Shown here: one piece after another, positions 49,298 through 58,988 of the stretch
How the letters are laid out: the number at the start of each line of letters is the position of its first letter
Position numbering within the stretch: the stretch's first letter is position 1
Assembly: GCF_018127965.1 (NCBI RefSeq)
Contig: NZ_CP072349.1
Location: forward strand, 1,058,001 to 1,122,000
DNA: 64,000 bases
Source: Prevotella melaninogenica
GTDB taxonomy: Bacteria; Bacteroidota; Bacteroidia; Bacteroidales; Bacteroidaceae
Direction: 5' to 3'
Notes under the pieces: generated by a model
Seen by the model: only the letters and a program-made list of their open reading frames with translations
The model's database searches: none
What the model was told of the DNA's origin: nothing
Made by a program: the position numbers and the translations under genes

Positions 49298-49760
49298 TCA
49301 ACTCTCCAAAGTTTCTCTCCATATATCCTTCAACTCTCTTTCGTATGTTGCTGCATGCGGAATGTGTATCCTCTTTAAATATTTACCTAATTCTGCAGGC
49401 TGCTTTTTAAGCAAATAGTACTCTATTAGATAAGCAATCAAAAAATTTTTATAGTAGGGTAGTTCAGTAATGGTTTTAGGCTTTTCCTCATCACTTAGCT
49501 CTTCCCCTTCAGGATATTCATCCTCATCCTCAAAATCATATTTCATTTTTCCTTCAACAAAAGAAACTATTTCCGGCATGTATGAGTTAAGTAAAGATTC
49601 TAAATCTTCTATTTCAATTCGTGCGGCTATTAACATTTCTTTGTCATAATCTAACAATACAAAAGGGATGGTACTATCAATCTCTATATTGCTTTTTTTT
49701 TATGTTCCTCAGGAGAAATTCATATTTTTCCCCGTTAATAAATTCATTTACCTTATTCAT
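49298..49760 (-). CDS. Putative immunity protein with a T9 frameshift run
   Basis: The main readable part (49298-49657) is a 119-residue acidic protein (FVEGKMKYDFEDEDEYPEGEE, then KNFLIAYLIEYYLLKKQ). An ATG at 49760 (MNKVNEFINGEKYEFLL) lies in another frame. Removing one base from the nine-T run at about 49693-49701 joins the two into about 153 residues. No family was recognised. It follows the SUKH-like immunity gene, so it may protect against a toxin cassette now lost, or be phase-variable. Confidence 0.55.
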
Positions 49761-49959
49761 ATTTACCAAGAGTTTGTTCCTTTAGCCCAAATCTCATTAA
49801 ACTAGTAAAAAACAATTTCAAATGATTTCTAATGACTGCCATTAGAAAATGATATTTGGGAATGGTTCTTGTTTGATAACTTACATCATCAACCACAAAT
49901 AAATCATTCCTAATGAAATTTGGGCTTAAATATGATTGATTGCATAAGATTAATATCAC
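49753..49959 (-). CDS. Possible 68-residue protein in the immunity cluster
   Basis: Its GTG start overlaps the previous stop (GTGA), and its stop overlaps the next ATG (ATGAATAA). Such close packing suggests translation. The sequence (HFLMAVIRNHLKLFFTSLMRFGL) is basic and hydrophobic and matches nothing recognised. It may be a remnant. Confidence 0.3.
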   Translation of the reverse strand: MILILCNQSYLSPNFIRNDLFVVDDVSYQTRTIPKYHFLMAVIRNHLKLFFTSLMRFGLKEQTLGKYE

Positions 49960-50447
49960 GAGAGATTATCATATGCATCCCCTATATACTCAAAATTGTC
50001 TTGCAACCAATAGTAATAACCACCTTTACCTTTAAATAGCTGTTCTAATAATTCTGTAAAAGAATTAGCTATGATAGGCTGTTCTCCTACAACACCATAC
50101 CTATCCCAAAAGCTATCATAACATTTACCCAAACGTTCCTTAAACAGGTCTATTGTTATAAATTGTGGGTTGTCATCTGCTATAATAAACCAATTATTAC
50201 TAATATCATCAGGAACCTCTTCTCCAATTATGACAGGATTAGCTTTTTTAAAATCTTCTATTCCGACTATTTTCACAGAATACTCTGAATTCTCCCAAAA
50301 AATAATCGAGTTATAATTCTCAAGATAATATCTTAAGTCATCAGGCAAAAGATATCCTACATCAACATTTACATGATGTTCTCTCTTCAATAATAAACAG
50401 TCCTTTGACTCTGAAATAGCCTTGAGGATTCTTTGAACTCTTTCCAT
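49956..50447 (-). CDS. SMI1/KNR4 (SUKH)-like immunity protein
   Basis: A 163-residue protein starting at 50447 (MERVQRILKAI), 4 bp after the rhs stop. The pattern fits SUKH: LPDDLRYYLENYNSIIFW near 40, a variable centre, then NPQFITIDLFKE and IIANSFTELLEQLF near the end. SUKH proteins neutralise nuclease toxins, which fits the HNH/EndoVII-like tip just upstream. A longer frame back to 50564 overlaps rhs and is less likely. Confidence 0.75.
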   Translation of the reverse strand: MERVQRILKAISESKDCLLLKREHHVNVDVGYLLPDDLRYYLENYNSIIFWENSEYSVKIVGIEDFKKANPVIIGEEVPDDISNNWFIIADDNPQFITIDLFKERLGKCYDSFWDRYGVVGEQPIIANSFTELLEQLFKGKGGYYYWLQDNFEYIGDAYDNLS

Positions 50448-50451
50448 AATT

Positions 50452-53400
50452 TTATTTACACATTGTGTATATATATTTATTAAACTCCTTATAATATTCA
50501 TCTCTTGCATACTGTGGAACACCAGCAGCATCAAACATGGCTTCTGATAATTTAAATATCTCATGTGGAGAGATTTCTTCCCAAGCTACTTTACCTCCAA
50601 CAGGTTTACCAGTTTTCTCTTTCAGCCATTCTCTATAAACTTGCTTCGTAGAATCATGCTGTCCTTTTGTTAATGCAATAGTTGGATTATGGCTAGCTCT
50701 ACTTTTATAGCCCTCAATATTTTTTGCTGCCCAAACATCTAAAATACCATGATGATTTTCTAAAGGGGAACTTGATGGTTTATATGTTACAATATCAAAT
50801 GGACTTGTTGGGCTTAACCCAAATGTATCCACTTGAGTATTATTATATGAATAAGAGTAGAGGTTAAACTCACCACTTGAGAGTCTTATCGGGTCCTGGC
50901 TGATATAATTACCAATCCTCGGATCATAATACCTGAACCTGTTGTAATACAGCCCAGTTTCCTCGTCCTCATACTGTCCTAACTGGCGGAAAGGAATGAA
51001 CTGCCTGCTGCCGTGAAGGTTGCGGAGATTACCATAGATGTCATAGTCTGTCTGCCAGACAATATTACCATTATCATCGTATGCCTGGACAGGACGACCG
51101 ATGTAGTCGCTGATGATGCTGTAATGCCTGTCACCAACTATCTTGGCTGTAGGGACATAGCTGTCACTGTCGTAAACCCACGTGATGAGATTCTCAACTG
51201 GTTCTGGTCTGTCAAGTGTGACCTCGCCAGTCTCGGTAACAATCGTGTTCGGACGGTCAGCCTCGGCATAGTCCCACTCATGCAGGATGACATCACCATC
51301 CCAAAGGTAGCGATATACTCGTCCGTCAAAGACCTTCTCAATGCGTCTGCCTAAAGCGTCATACTTGAACGTTACAGTTTTGCCGTCCGGCCGTGTTACA
51401 CTTCTAAGCATACCATTGCCCTGCCACGTATAGGCATAGTCACCGCTCTGCCAAGCAAGGAACTCATCCCGCATTCCAGTTTCAAGGGATGGTCCCGACC
51501 TGCGCATGGTCTTCAGCACAAGGTTGCCATGGCTGTCATAATAATACCGCCACTTCCTGTCCTCACGCAGCTGTCCACCACGACCATAACTCCTGTCCGT
51601 TCGGTCAGGGCTATCGTACACATTACCCATTGCATCTGGGTTACGCCACTGACAACTACCGTCACCATATACAGCCCCTGACAGAGAACCGAAAGTATCA
51701 TAATCGTAACGGACACTTCTGCGGTTTATTGTGTCAAGCGTCTGCAGAAGACGAAGATTATCACCCCAAAGGTATGACTTATCAAGCAGTGTTCGCCCAT
51801 TATGACGGACACGCTGATGCGCAGGGCGACCGACATTGTCATATTGCATAGTATTCTCTACACAACCAGACATTATGCGTGAAGTTTCACGCCCAAACCT
51901 ATCGTATGCTATATTCGCTTCCCAAGGCTTCCTCTTTCCTGACATGCCAGCTGATATGTGGTTGACAGTGCCTTTTATATCATATCCGTAGGTAATACTT
52001 CCTCCTAATGCACTGACGATATTTGAAAGTCGGGAACGCTCATCATACTTATGCTCCACTGTACGCCCGTCCTGGGTTTCCTTTATGACCTGCCCCAAAG
52101 CATTACGCACGAACTCCGTCACGCTGTCTCTGTTGTACGCTTTGGTGAGCCGTCCTGCCTTATCGTACTCCCAAGCCTCCCAGCTACCATCGGTGTACTT
52201 GTTATAGGTAAGTCGTCCAGCTTGGTCATGCTGATGATGCACAGCCGTACCATCAGGTAGCTGTGTAGTAATCACCGTACCGTCAAGGTCACGGATATAA
52301 TGACGTTCCGCTCCGTCGAAGCCCCTTTCACAAATCACTTCACCATTAAGGTTACGTTCAAAGAAGTATCGTTCACCGTGTTCGTTCTCGACAAACTTCA
52401 GTTGGTCATAGGAATCATACTCATAGCTCAGCGCACTGACCATGCGCATACTGCTCGTCCGACGTGTCTGACGGCGCAGGTTACCCATAGGAGTGTACTC
52501 CATAGTCCACACCTCGTTGCCACTGGTAACTTCAACAGGCAGGTCGTAGGCATCGTAGGAGATGCGCATCACGCTCTGTCCAGGAGTTGCGTAGCGAGTA
52601 ACACGGCCAAGTCGGTCACGCTGCCATTCTGTACTATTCCCGTCAGCATGCCTGTGCTTCAGTGGACGGCCATAGTCATCGTAAGCGAATGTTTCACAAA
52701 CGCCATGCCCGTCCGTAATATTTGAGATTAATCCTAAAGTGTCATATTGTAGAACAGCACGTAGTTCTTCACCATACTCAATAGCAGAAGGCTGCTGCTT
52801 ATCCTTCTCGTATGTATAAGTAACAACAGTACCATCCGCTTCCTTATGTTTCAGCAACAATGCTGTCTCTGTATCATAGACCCATTCTTCTCTATTACCA
52901 GCAGCATCCGTACGTGCTATTAGGCGATTATGGTCATCATACTCATAAACAGTCTCAGCTCCGTCAGCAGCCGTCAATCTTATAAGGTTACCACGGTCAT
53001 CATAATCATATCCTACGACCTTACCCTCTGGTGTACCTACCAATGTTCGCTCATGCCAAGAATTATAACCATACCAGGTCTCACCACCCATGGCATCCAC
53101 CTTTTTATATACAAGGTTGTTTTCGTCATAATAATATTGTTCCGTAGCCCCTGTGGCAGAGTATTTTACTTCGTTATATCCGTCATGGTAAGATATATAT
53201 CCTTCCTGTATACCACCTTCACCAGTAGTATGGATAACACGTCCTTCAGCGTCATACTCCCATGTATACGTCATATTGTTGCGGTTACGACGTAGAACCA
53301 CTCTATTAGCATCATCATATTCAAACTCAATACTCTTACCAAATCGATCACGTACACGTATAAGATTACTCCTTTCATCATAATCGTATGCCACCAATTG

Positions 53401-54768
53401 GTCTATGACATCGCCATGTTTATACATTGCTGAGCGGATAAGACCTCGTTCCTCATCCTGTCCAAAGATTATAAGACGTCCAAGGTGATCTTCTATAGTA
53501 GAAAGCAAGTGCTTACGCCCACTATAATCTAACAATAGGAAACCACCTCCCACATAGTCTATCCTTTCAGCAAGATATATTGTACCATACTCCTTGTCAG
53601 AGAAGGCACGATAGGTGCGGATTTCAGTCTCTGTTCTTACAATCCATTTAGATTTGTTTGGTCTATGCTGCCATAACTTTAGAGAACGATAATACTCCTC
53701 TTTGCCTCCTATTTCTGGTATTGGTATTGGGAATACTTGATTCTCATTTGGATTATTGTAAGCTGCTACCCCATCTGCATCCTGAGGAATAATGAACAGG
53801 TCATAGTTACATATCACTCCATTACCCATGATTCCAGAATAGGTAATGTCACTCTGCCACGCACTTGTCCAACGAATAGTACGCTCTCCCAATAGCTCAA
53901 AGTCGTCCCAAGAGAAATTCATTGCTCCTGTAGCAAAGTTCACTGGTTCCAAACCGAAGAAACACAATGATTTAGATATAGGGTTCTTACCGAATTTACC
54001 CTGAAGGAAATGATTAAATTTGGTCAATCCTTTTTTGGCAATAGCTCCCAGTGCTTTCATGAAGAGTACAGCTGCTGCACGCATCAAAATGTCAGAGAGT
54101 GTGTACTTATGAGGGATAAAAGTTCCACCCACCAGCACAGGTGGCTTGATATTTATTTGCACATACATTGTTAATATATGCTGGTAGAGAGCAAGCCATG
54201 CCGGAGGAAAATATTGGTGTCCGAAAGGTATGCCCCAACAAGTTAGAACCTGCTGAGGGAATGATCCACTGCACTCACTACCATTGATAATGACACTTTC
54301 CGATCCAAAATAGATTTCACCATCATGCGGACCTTCCAAGTCTCCTAAGAAGATTTTATAGAAAGGTAGACCACCTGTTATATGTTTGATAGGTATAATA
54401 TTCCCAACCATAGCTGCTCCTAACATACTTGCAGCACCACCTTTAGGTTTTATATTACAGCCAAGTCCAAAGACTGATGTAGTTGTTGTAGCCTTAATAC
54501 GGCCATGAACAAACACTGATGCTCCCATAGGAATCTTCTCCGGGAGATTGAACATCTTTTGCAACAAGGAAGGGACTGGTATGCTGAAGTCTGCATACTC
54601 CATGGGGTCAAAGACAATTCCTATGAAAGGGTGTGGTAAGGGAAGAGGAAAAGGAGGCATAGGTAGCTTTGTCCAGTGAATGTCTATACCTAATACCAAA
54701 TCAAAATGTTTGGCCACATGCTGTACGGCAGTACTCGCTACATTGGCTTTCTTTGCTATTATCTTCAT
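50452..54768 (-). CDS. Rhs/YD-repeat effector with HNH/EndoVII-like nuclease tip
   Basis: Polymorphic toxin of 1438 residues, probably delivered on VgrG. Residues about 1-260 form a PAAR-like region rich in Gly and Pro with hydrophobic segments (GIVFDPMEYADFSIPVP; FVHGRIKATTTT). About 270-1290 is an Rhs core with dozens of YD repeats (YDYDDRGNLIRLTAADGAETVYEYDDHNRL). The core ends GNYISQDPIRL...VDTFGLSP. The 120-residue tip has LENHHGILDVW and KGQHDSTKQVY, fitting HNH/EndoVII-type nucleases. Its start overlaps the TPR gene by 4 bp. Confidence 0.9.
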   Translation of the reverse strand: MKIIAKKANVASTAVQHVAKHFDLVLGIDIHWTKLPMPPFPLPLPHPFIGIVFDPMEYADFSIPVPSLLQKMFNLPEKIPMGASVFVHGRIKATTTTSVFGLGCNIKPKGGAASMLGAAMVGNIIPIKHITGGLPFYKIFLGDLEGPHDGEIYFGSESVIINGSECSGSFPQQVLTCWGIPFGHQYFPPAWLALYQHILTMYVQINIKPPVLVGGTFIPHKYTLSDILMRAAAVLFMKALGAIAKKGLTKFNHFLQGKFGKNPISKSLCFFGLEPVNFATGAMNFSWDDFELLGERTIRWTSAWQSDITYSGIMGNGVICNYDLFIIPQDADGVAAYNNPNENQVFPIPIPEIGGKEEYYRSLKLWQHRPNKSKWIVRTETEIRTYRAFSDKEYGTIYLAERIDYVGGGFLLLDYSGRKHLLSTIEDHLGRLIIFGQDEERGLIRSAMYKHGDVIDQLVAYDYDERSNLIRVRDRFGKSIEFEYDDANRVVLRRNRNNMTYTWEYDAEGRVIHTTGEGGIQEGYISYHDGYNEVKYSATGATEQYYYDENNLVYKKVDAMGGETWYGYNSWHERTLVGTPEGKVVGYDYDDRGNLIRLTAADGAETVYEYDDHNRLIARTDAAGNREEWVYDTETALLLKHKEADGTVVTYTYEKDKQQPSAIEYGEELRAVLQYDTLGLISNITDGHGVCETFAYDDYGRPLKHRHADGNSTEWQRDRLGRVTRYATPGQSVMRISYDAYDLPVEVTSGNEVWTMEYTPMGNLRRQTRRTSSMRMVSALSYEYDSYDQLKFVENEHGERYFFERNLNGEVICERGFDGAERHYIRDLDGTVITTQLPDGTAVHHQHDQAGRLTYNKYTDGSWEAWEYDKAGRLTKAYNRDSVTEFVRNALGQVIKETQDGRTVEHKYDERSRLSNIVSALGGSITYGYDIKGTVNHISAGMSGKRKPWEANIAYDRFGRETSRIMSGCVENTMQYDNVGRPAHQRVRHNGRTLLDKSYLWGDNLRLLQTLDTINRRSVRYDYDTFGSLSGAVYGDGSCQWRNPDAMGNVYDSPDRTDRSYGRGGQLREDRKWRYYYDSHGNLVLKTMRRSGPSLETGMRDEFLAWQSGDYAYTWQGNGMLRSVTRPDGKTVTFKYDALGRRIEKVFDGRVYRYLWDGDVILHEWDYAEADRPNTIVTETGEVTLDRPEPVENLITWVYDSDSYVPTAKIVGDRHYSIISDYIGRPVQAYDDNGNIVWQTDYDIYGNLRNLHGSRQFIPFRQLGQYEDEETGLYYNRFRYYDPRIGNYISQDPIRLSSGEFNLYSYSYNNTQVDTFGLSPTSPFDIVTYKPSSSPLENHHGILDVWAAKNIEGYKSRASHNPTIALTKGQHDSTKQVYREWLKEKTGKPVGGKVAWEEISPHEIFKLSEAMFDAAGVPQYARDEYYKEFNKYIYTMCK
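50885..51768 (-). repeat. 884-bp rhs core repeat, intact copy
   Basis: Partner of 47903-48786, inside the functional rhs gene. It marks the homology that would allow the orphan tip to be swapped in by recombination. Confidence 0.9.
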
Positions 54769-56069
54769 GAGGATACACTTGTTAAGGGTGAATGATATAG
54801 GTCATCCATGTTGGGGACTTGTATGTTAGTTTGCCAATCTGCACCTAAATATTGCTCCATTTGTTTGCAAAGTTCTTCTGTCTTTTTAGAGTTTCCATAT
54901 TTCTTTAGTAATAGAGTAGCTATGTAAGCTAATGAACTTTGTTGTCTTTCCTCATTGTTCATAGTCATACCTATCTCTATACACTTCTCATAATAAGCAA
55001 TGGTTTGTGAATCTGTAAGTGTACCATCTTGTATTTGACCCATAATACGATAACACTCCATCTCCAATAATGGATTCTTTATATTCTTTGCAATCTCAGC
55101 TGATTTCTCAAACGCATCTATTGCATCCTCCTTTCTTCGTATAGCAAGCAAGAAACCACCATAATTCACATGCATCTGAGCAGACAATAAAGTACCTTCA
55201 CCAGCAAGAATCAATAAAGTACGGAATGTGTCATGTGCTTTCTCCTGTTCATTTTGTGTAAGCCATACATAAGCATCTAAGAGGTGAGCCGTACATAGCA
55301 CGTCTTTAAGATTGTGTCGGCTGGCTATGCCAATAGCTTTAGCCAAAGCAACATGAGCATTATCAAACTCGTGCCTGCTAAAGTGAACGTTTGCCAATAG
55401 CATTTGTTGTTGCAGAACATTTTCCTCATCATTAGGATCTGTAGCAGTCTGGGCTGCCACATTGTTCATCAAAGAAGCAATGTCAGTACCAGTAAGTACA
55501 AATTCATGTCTGTTTTCAGGCAGATTCTTTAACAGCCGACCTTCATGTTTTTCAAGAACTACAATCTTGACATCACTGCTATTCATATTAGCACACCAAT
55601 CAAACAGCCACTGTTCATATAAAGGTATACTACTTATCTGTTGTGGTGATAAGAGAATAAATATCTTGTGTCCACGTAGTGGTGGAAAAGATTCGTATAG
55701 TCCTATTAGTGTCTTAACTGTATTCCCTGCATCAGTCTTAACTTTATCATCAGGAACGACTATTTCCGTAAGCCATTCTTTACATGGAACAGAAGTCAGA
55801 TTATGTTCTCTCCACAAGTTATAAACCAAATGTAGATCTTCTAATAGCTCTGCACCATACCGCTGTGCATCCTCAAATGGTTTATAATTCACAAGGAAAA
55901 TGTCTTCACTTTCAACCTCATCTGCACCATGACTCTTAAAATAAACGTCAAACATGTTCAGAGTGTGCTTCTCGCCCAAGCACACAAATAGTGGTTTATC
56001 GGTATGTGCTTTTACTTGCTCATACCATTGTCTGTCTATCTTTAGTAATTCCAATCGTACTGGATTCAT
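54765..56069 (-). CDS. TPR protein between vgrG and rhs, candidate effector adaptor
   Basis: A 434-residue soluble protein without signal peptide. The N-terminal half (about 1-200) looks like an alpha/beta fold (KPLFVCLGEKHTLNMFDVYF; KIFILLSPQQISSIPLYEQW). The C-terminal half (about 215-420) is a run of helical repeats (DNAHVALAKAIGIASRHNL; EDAIDAFEKSAEIAKNIKNPLLEMECYRIMGQI). It starts 7 bp after vgrG and overlaps rhs by 4 bp. Position suggests a chaperone or adaptor loading Rhs onto VgrG. No known adaptor family was recognised. Confidence 0.7.
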   Translation of the reverse strand: MNPVRLELLKIDRQWYEQVKAHTDKPLFVCLGEKHTLNMFDVYFKSHGADEVESEDIFLVNYKPFEDAQRYGAELLEDLHLVYNLWREHNLTSVPCKEWLTEIVVPDDKVKTDAGNTVKTLIGLYESFPPLRGHKIFILLSPQQISSIPLYEQWLFDWCANMNSSDVKIVVLEKHEGRLLKNLPENRHEFVLTGTDIASLMNNVAAQTATDPNDEENVLQQQMLLANVHFSRHEFDNAHVALAKAIGIASRHNLKDVLCTAHLLDAYVWLTQNEQEKAHDTFRTLLILAGEGTLLSAQMHVNYGGFLLAIRRKEDAIDAFEKSAEIAKNIKNPLLEMECYRIMGQIQDGTLTDSQTIAYYEKCIEIGMTMNNEERQQSSLAYIATLLLKKYGNSKKTEELCKQMEQYLGADWQTNIQVPNMDDLYHSPLTSVSS

Positions 56070-56076
56070 GCCACTA

Positions 56077-57888
56077 TTAGTTTAGTTTTACTTTGCTTCC
56101 GCCTACAATCACCTCACTTGATGCAGTAACAGAGGTTGTTCCACCACTTGAACTTACACTAGTTTCACTGGATCCATCAATATATGTTTTCGAAGAACTT
56201 ATATTAAGTTCTGTTGTTGACATACCAATACCAGTACTTGGAGTCTCACCTTCCCCTACGCCAGCTACAATACTTGATGTACCTGCTATGGAGACATCCG
56301 TGCCTCCAACTGATATCTCCTTACCGTTTATCTTTATTGTACCATCATTGTGTAACTCAATGGAAGCACTACCACAGGAAATGATTATTTTGTCAGACGA
56401 ATCAAATGTGGCATTACCAGCACCGTCCATGTGAATGCTTGTTTTTCCAGGATCAGCTAATGTGACACTACCTTTGGAGTCATCAAGCTTGAGGGAGCTG
56501 CCGCTTCGTGTAGTGAGACTCTTGCATTTGTTGCCCTGACCACCGCCACCACCTGTCGTTCCATTAAACAGGCTACCCATAACGTAAGGTCTTGCTGGGT
56601 CACCATGACGGAAGCCGAGGAGGACTTGGTCGCCTACCTCTGGGATAAACACAAAACCACGGTTGCTCTTTACGTCACTACTGCTACCGCCATCTGGTGT
56701 CATCACACGTACCCAGCCAGTCTGCATTCCATCTGTCTGCCAGTTCATACGTACACGCACACGACCCTTACCCTCTGGATCAGCATTACTAAGCACGGTT
56801 GCCATCTGCGTTTCAGCTAATGGCATACGCACCTTTGGACTTGGCAGTGCCTTTATCGTTGCAGGTATAGCTTTGAAGCGGTTCTTGTAATAGCTTCCTT
56901 GGCTCACCTCATGGGTTATCTCAATGATGATAAAGTTACCCAAACTTTCTTTTGATATGTTTCCTACACGTTCCAAGAATGAACTATAGAGACTTACGAC
57001 AGAACCTACACGCAGGGTTGGCACCTGACTCTCAGCCGTGATGTAATGTGTCTCAGCAGTCTCTGCCGCCTGCTTACGCCCCATGTAATTAATAAGTTCC
57101 GTCTCATTGCTTATACGTGGCAGTGCATGCTGTCGTGCGGGTTTTGAGAACATACCGAGTGATGCACGAAAAGCCTCGCCCGAAAGTTTGTCATGACCAT
57201 AAGCCAAGTCGGGTGTCATACGCTGCATCTCACGGTCAGCACCAGAGTGATAAGAGAACACCTGCTCAGAGCGTGCGAGGGTCTGTAAACCAATATCAAG
57301 TGAAGACAGCGTCGTTCCATATTCCAATATTATAGGGTCAGCCAATTTCCTTGGTTTACCAAAGATCAGCTTTGTTCCATCGAAATACATCCATTCTTGA
57401 TACTGATGTGCAAGACGGCGGATAAAGTCGAAGTCCGATTCTTCGTATTGGCAGATATAGTCTTTGTTTTCCTTGAATGCCGGATTTAACTCCAACTGCA
57501 CCTTAGCTTGTTCGCACAACTTCTTAACCACATCCCCAATGGTTGTGTCATTCCATGAGAAGCAGCTGTGTGCCGTTTCCATTCTGTATGTTGCGGAGTA
57601 GCCAGAAACGATAATACATCCAAAGTCACTTCCTTCCCTGTGTAACTGTACATTTGTCACCACACCAACAAAGATAGGAGTGTTAGCAGCCTTAACGACG
57701 ATGCTTTCTCCGAGCCAGTCCTTGCTGCTATTGATATTATGTACATATCTATTGCTACCCGTTTCCAACTCAACAGACATTTGGAAACGGTGGTGTTTAC
57801 CTATGTTTTGTTCGATTTGTAGAGAAATAAAAGAAGAAAGAGACTTCTTTCCTATGCTGATAGTAATGGGGTTGAAAGGAATTGACAT
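56077..57888 (-). CDS. vgrG: Type VI secretion spike protein VgrG/TssI
   Basis: Spike of the contractile T6SS, 603 residues. A gp27-like base domain (about 1-340; CEQAKVQLELNPAF and ESDFDFIRRLAHQYQEWMYFDG) is followed by the OB-fold (GRVRVRMNWQTDGMQTGWVRVMTPDGGSSSD near 390; GFVFIPEVGDQVLLGFRHGDPARPYVMGSLFNG). A beta-helical needle rich in Ser, Gly, Thr and Val ends in KLN. No extra C-terminal effector domain is fused, so toxicity resides in the linked Rhs. Confidence 0.95.
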   Translation of the reverse strand: MSIPFNPITISIGKKSLSSFISLQIEQNIGKHHRFQMSVELETGSNRYVHNINSSKDWLGESIVVKAANTPIFVGVVTNVQLHREGSDFGCIIVSGYSATYRMETAHSCFSWNDTTIGDVVKKLCEQAKVQLELNPAFKENKDYICQYEESDFDFIRRLAHQYQEWMYFDGTKLIFGKPRKLADPIILEYGTTLSSLDIGLQTLARSEQVFSYHSGADREMQRMTPDLAYGHDKLSGEAFRASLGMFSKPARQHALPRISNETELINYMGRKQAAETAETHYITAESQVPTLRVGSVVSLYSSFLERVGNISKESLGNFIIIEITHEVSQGSYYKNRFKAIPATIKALPSPKVRMPLAETQMATVLSNADPEGKGRVRVRMNWQTDGMQTGWVRVMTPDGGSSSDVKSNRGFVFIPEVGDQVLLGFRHGDPARPYVMGSLFNGTTGGGGGQGNKCKSLTTRSGSSLKLDDSKGSVTLADPGKTSIHMDGAGNATFDSSDKIIISCGSASIELHNDGTIKINGKEISVGGTDVSIAGTSSIVAGVGEGETPSTGIGMSTTELNISSSKTYIDGSSETSVSSSGGTTSVTASSEVIVGGSKVKLN

Positions 57889-58067
57889 GGGTTGTTTGTT
57901 TTGAGATAAAATTAAGCTAATAGGCGTGCTGGGGTATTATATCTTTAGTCTTAGGAGACAGACAATGACTACAATATAAAACTGATTTAAGTCCCCCTTT
58001 GAGTGTTGAAAGCGAAAAGGACTATACCGAGTACGAAGGATCAGCATAGTCCTGATGTTTCTCAGAC

Positions 58068-58466
58068 TTATGTGCGAGGCCAACGGTTGTCCAGCTCAGC
58101 ATTGCCCACGGTGATATTCTCAGCAGAGAAAGTCATAGCGATAGTCATAGGAGCCTCGTTGTTAACGTCGAGTGTCTCCTTGTAGTGAACGATGTAAGCA
58201 TTCTTGAAAGAAATCTCCTTCATCTTAGCATCCTCTTCGCTCTTCTTGTAAACGATCTTACCCTCAACAGGCTTGAACTGGCTGTTAAGCATAGCCTCGA
58301 TAGTAGAAGTGTCATCAGTTGACTCGATAGTTACACTGATACGACCGCCAGAGATGCTTGATGCTGGCTGACCTTTCTTGTCAGTTGTACGGCTGAACTC
58401 GTAGTTAGAGTAGAGTACGTCATACTCCTTACCACCCAATTCCAAAGTTGCTCTAAATGAACTCAT
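58068..58466 (-). CDS. T6SS tube protein Hcp/TssD (Bacteroidota type)
   Basis: A 132-residue tube subunit. MSSFRATLELGGKEYDVLYSNYEFSRTTDKKGQPAS is the Bacteroidota TssD N terminus, and FKNAYIVHYKETLD and APMTIAMTFSAENITVG complete it. It is transcribed first in the island, 180 bp before vgrG, from a strong promoter at 58649-58680. No sheath or baseplate genes lie in this window, so the island depends on a T6SS apparatus encoded elsewhere. Confidence 0.92.
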   Translation of the reverse strand: MSSFRATLELGGKEYDVLYSNYEFSRTTDKKGQPASSISGGRISVTIESTDDTSTIEAMLNSQFKPVEGKIVYKKSEEDAKMKEISFKNAYIVHYKETLDVNNEAPMTIAMTFSAENITVGNAELDNRWPRT

Positions 58467-58648
58467 AATTGAAAAGTTTTAAGTTGTTAGAAAAAAAATG
58501 ATAAACGAGGCACCCTTATCATCTCCTTAACCAGAAAACAAAAAGAGAAAACCTCAACAACTTCTTGAAGTCCCCTCTGTACTGCTGATAAACAGTCTTG
58601 CTCTTGGAGAAAGAGGAAGATTAACAATCTGTTGTCTTTTAATAATGA

Positions 58649-58680
58649 CAAAAATAGAAATATAATTTCATTACAACAAA
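58649..58680 (-). promoter_or_regulatory. Promoter of the hcp-vgrG-rhs transcript
   Basis: On the minus strand TTTG (58677-58680) is followed after 20 bp by TATTTTTG (58649-58656), a full Bacteroidota consensus. The untranslated leader would be about 175 nt. Confidence 0.65.
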
Positions 58681-58937
58681 TATAAAAACAATATATAACA
58701 GATATTTAACTTTTAATACAGGCGACACTTAACTTCAGTTATAAATAAATATTGCATCTACAACAATACTCAGTATAAAGCTTTATCATAAAGTGATATT
58801 CTACTTTAACAACACATTCCTCTATTTAGAATAAGACTAATGTATAATTTCTATAAGTTAATCGATTAAGAAACTCAATGAAAATAGAGAAGTTATTCTT
58901 TGGGAAAAGACATCTATAAGATTATAAAGAGTACTCA

Positions 58938-58988
58938 ACACCATTAGTGCTAATCCTCAGCACAACACGTGCTGAGGGTTAGCACATC
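58938..58988. repeat. 22-bp phased palindrome array, copy 5
   Basis: Units ACACCATTAGTGC (58938) and GCACAACACGTGC (58960) and the half unit GCACATC (58982) start exactly 22 bp apart. The tail after the half unit (GACTAAAGATAGTGAG) resembles that of copy 1. It lies in the gene-free stretch 58467-59340 inside the island. Confidence 0.8.

Noticed and set aside
50448..50564. N-terminal extension of the SUKH-like protein
   Set aside because: It would overlap the toxin tip of rhs in another frame; the ATG at 50447 fits the family start and leaves a 4-bp gap.
51013..51354. Plus-strand open frames inside the rhs genes (here, 48031-48372 and 48507-48791)
   Set aside because: They are antisense shadows produced by the repetitive codons of the rhs core; identical frames appear in each rhs copy.
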